Source of the DNA: Myxococcales bacterium
Lineage (GTDB): Bacteria; Myxococcota; B64-G9
Length of the DNA: 64,000 nucleotides
Direction of reading: 5' to 3'
Assembly: GCA_012798435.1 (NCBI GenBank)
Contig: JAAZNF010000028.1
Coordinates: 79,362-143,361 of the forward strand
In this document: piece by piece, positions 62,373 through 64,000 of the stretch
How the letters are laid out: each line of letters opens with the position of its first letter
How positions within the stretch are numbered: the first letter of the stretch is position 1
Notes under the pieces: model-generated
The model's database searches: none
What the model saw: only the letters and a program-made list of their open reading frames with translations
Told to the model about the DNA's origin: nothing
Program-made: the position numbers and the translations under genes

Positions 62373-64000
62373 ATGGCATCCTCGATACGGCCAGCGCGGG
62401 CCATCCGCCTCGTTCTGTTGCTGGAAGCCGTGCTGGGCGTGGTGGTCCTCTCCTGGTCGCTGCTCGACCAAGAGCGCACCGAGCGGGATCTGGACCGGTT
62501 GCAGCGGACCCACGTCGACCTCACGGTGAAGCTGATCGCGGACGGCCTGGGCCACGCCACGGCCTCCATGGACGCGATCTTCGAATTCGCCGAGGAGGAG
62601 CTGGCCATCCGGCTGCAGTGGCTGGCGAACCTCGCCATGCAGGATATCGGTGATTCCGACCTGGCGGCGCTGGGTCTTCAGCTCTACCTGCGCGAGATGC
62701 CAGACACGGAGCCGGAGGCCGTCCTGGCTCCGCAGCTTCGGGAGCGGCAGCCTGTCGTGCTCGAGCGACTGCGGCGGCTTCCCCGCGAAGAACCGCTCAG
62801 CGAGTCGCTGCTCGCCGAGGAGAACTTGCTGTGCGCCTCGGCGCCGCTTCCCACGGGCCGCGCCGTCGCCTGCCGGTCGGCCGAAATCTTCCGCCGCATC
62901 CAGCAAGAGGCCAGTTTGGGCCACTGGATGCGCGAGGTGGCCGCATCTCCGGTGCGCTACGTCCAGGTCCAGGACGCAGAAGGCATCCTGGCGGCCGCGG
63001 GAGAGCTCGGCGCTCAGCCCGCCTGGGAGGACGATCCGCTGCTTTCGGACACCCTGCGCTCGGGCGCGCCTTTCTACCGCGCGCTATCGCTGCCGGATGG
63101 CGAGCTTTTCGAGGGATTGAGCGCGATGGAGCTTCCCGATGGCAGCCAGGCCGTGCTGCGGGTCGGGCTCGATGCCAACCCGGTGGCCGGCATGCGCCAC
63201 AGCGTGCGCCGCCGTCACCTGTCCCTGCTGGCAGCGGTGTTCGTCCTGCTGATGGGCACGCTGGTTGCCGGGTGGCGGCTCTCCGCCCGTGACCGGCGCC
63301 TGCAGGCGTTGGAAGAGGCCGCCGCCGAGCGCGAGCGCGAACGCCAGCGCTGGCAGTCGCTGGGCCAGATGGCCGCCGGCGTGGCCCACGAGGTGCGAAA
63401 CCCGCTGAACACCGCGCGCATGGCCGCGCAGCGCATCGAGCGGGAGTTCACGGTCCCCGACGGCGAGCGCGAGGAGTTCCGCGAGCTGTGCCGGGTGCTG
63501 CTCGCCGAGTGCGACCGCATCGGCCGGGTGATCGAGGAGTTCCTGGATCTCAGCCGGCCGCTCTCGCTGAACCCAGCGCCGGTGCGAGCGGAGGACTTCG
63601 AACCGGCGCTCTTCGCCGGCGCCCGGCTGCGCGCCGCCGAGGAGAAGAAGACGCTCCTCATCCAGACCGGCGACCTCCGGCCGGGGCGCTTCGATCTGCC
63701 GCGGTTGCGCCAGATCGCCGACAACCTCATCGGCAACGCGCTGGACGCCACGCCACCCGGCAAGGCGGTGCGGGTCGCGCTGCGCTCCGAGGGCGAGCGG
63801 CTCTGGCTCTCCGTGGAGGACGAGGGCCCGGGGATGGGGCCGGAGCTGCTCGAGCGCATCCGCCAGCCCTTCACCTCCACCAAGGCCCGCGGGCTGGGCA
63901 TGGGGCTGTTCGTGTGCCGCCGGCTGGCCGAGGCGCACGGCGGCGACCTCTCCATCGAGAGCCAGCCGGGCCAGGGCACACGCATCGAGGTTCGGGTCAC
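62373..64000 (+). CDS. Membrane sensor histidine kinase (partial, 3' end missing)
   Basis: The open frame runs off the window after 542 residues. An N-terminal helix (about 12-30), a periplasmic sensor (about 35-270), a second helix (about 280-300) and a short linker lead to the kinase core. The H-box is VAHEVRNPLN, N-box NLIGNALDA, G1 DEGPGMG and G2 GLGMGLFV. It resembles NtrB/AtoS-type kinases. A response regulator is expected downstream outside the window. The ATG lies 10 bp after folD with a weak ribosome site. Confidence 0.9.
   Translation, partial: MASSIRPARAIRLVLLLEAVLGVVVLSWSLLDQERTERDLDRLQRTHVDLTVKLIADGLGHATASMDAIFEFAEEELAIRLQWLANLAMQDIGDSDLAALGLQLYLREMPDTEPEAVLAPQLRERQPVVLERLRRLPREEPLSESLLAEENLLCASAPLPTGRAVACRSAEIFRRIQQEASLGHWMREVAASPVRYVQVQDAEGILAAAGELGAQPAWEDDPLLSDTLRSGAPFYRALSLPDGELFEGLSAMELPDGSQAVLRVGLDANPVAGMRHSVRRRHLSLLAAVFVLLMGTLVAGWRLSARDRRLQALEEAAAERERERQRWQSLGQMAAGVAHEVRNPLNTARMAAQRIEREFTVPDGEREEFRELCRVLLAECDRIGRVIEEFLDLSRPLSLNPAPVRAEDFEPALFAGARLRAAEEKKTLLIQTGDLRPGRFDLPRLRQIADNLIGNALDATPPGKAVRVALRSEGERLWLSVEDEGPGMGPELLERIRQPFTSTKARGLGMGLFVCRRLAEAHGGDLSIESQPGQGTRIEVRV

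Overview
The window is high-GC bacterial DNA that is almost entirely coding. The organism looks like a member of the former Deltaproteobacteria/Myxococcota. Many genes encode secreted lipoproteins with LPP20, PPC, choice-of-anchor-D or calcium-binding repeats. Anaerobic or redox functions are also present (hydroxylamine reductase, [NiFe]-hydrogenase maturation, membrane ferredoxin). The phylum is an inference; no rRNA or marker phylogeny is available here.

The most notable content is three candidate selenoprotein genes that a standard gene caller would cut at UGA. (1) Positions 2268-2549 (minus) hold a 93-aa protein of the CC/Se-motif type in which the Cys-Cys pair is replaced by two consecutive in-frame UGA codons. 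It is divergent from an arsR-arsF-arsG operon across a perfect 10-bp inverted repeat. (2) and (3) Positions 24499-24675 and 24308-24502 (minus) are two tiny, translationally coupled membrane proteins, each with one in-frame UGA. In all three genes the UGA is followed 17-21 nt later by the apical loop of a GC-rich hairpin whose loop is GGU or GGUC, as in the E. coli fdhF SECIS element.

Layout: 1-2199 end of a secreted protein and a CASTOR/POLLUX-type ion channel; 2268-4197 selenoprotein and arsRFG; 4324-4396 tRNA-Ala; 4523-9032 CHASE2 adenylate cyclase, then a HAD phosphatase lipoprotein coupled to an organophosphate antiporter; 9504-10929 zinc-ribbon protein and rlmN; 11499-19633 a divergent cluster of LPP20/CsgG-like envelope proteins; ndk; 20207-27129 large surface lipoproteins flanking the selenoprotein pair; 27116-31595 ABC permease/ATPase, membrane ferredoxin and beta-propeller operon; 31687-33676 secreted unknowns; 33799-38111 thiolase/DUF35 pair divergent from rrf2-hcp; 39329-47112 a run of lipoproteins including two DUF3857/transglutaminase paralogues; 48274-50235 nucleoside salvage (tdk-upp-hpt); 50594-53879 prolyl oligopeptidase and a metalloprotease lipoprotein; 53962-60469 hydrogenase maturation genes hypA-B-F-C-D with hypE set apart; 60612-64000 panB, folD and a truncated histidine kinase.

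A structured intergenic repeat of about 125 bp occurs three times (near 11.2, 39.1 and 47.3 kb), with compensatory base changes in its stems. Most other intergenic space is short. Functions given for hypothetical proteins are limited to what signal peptides, motifs and neighbours show.
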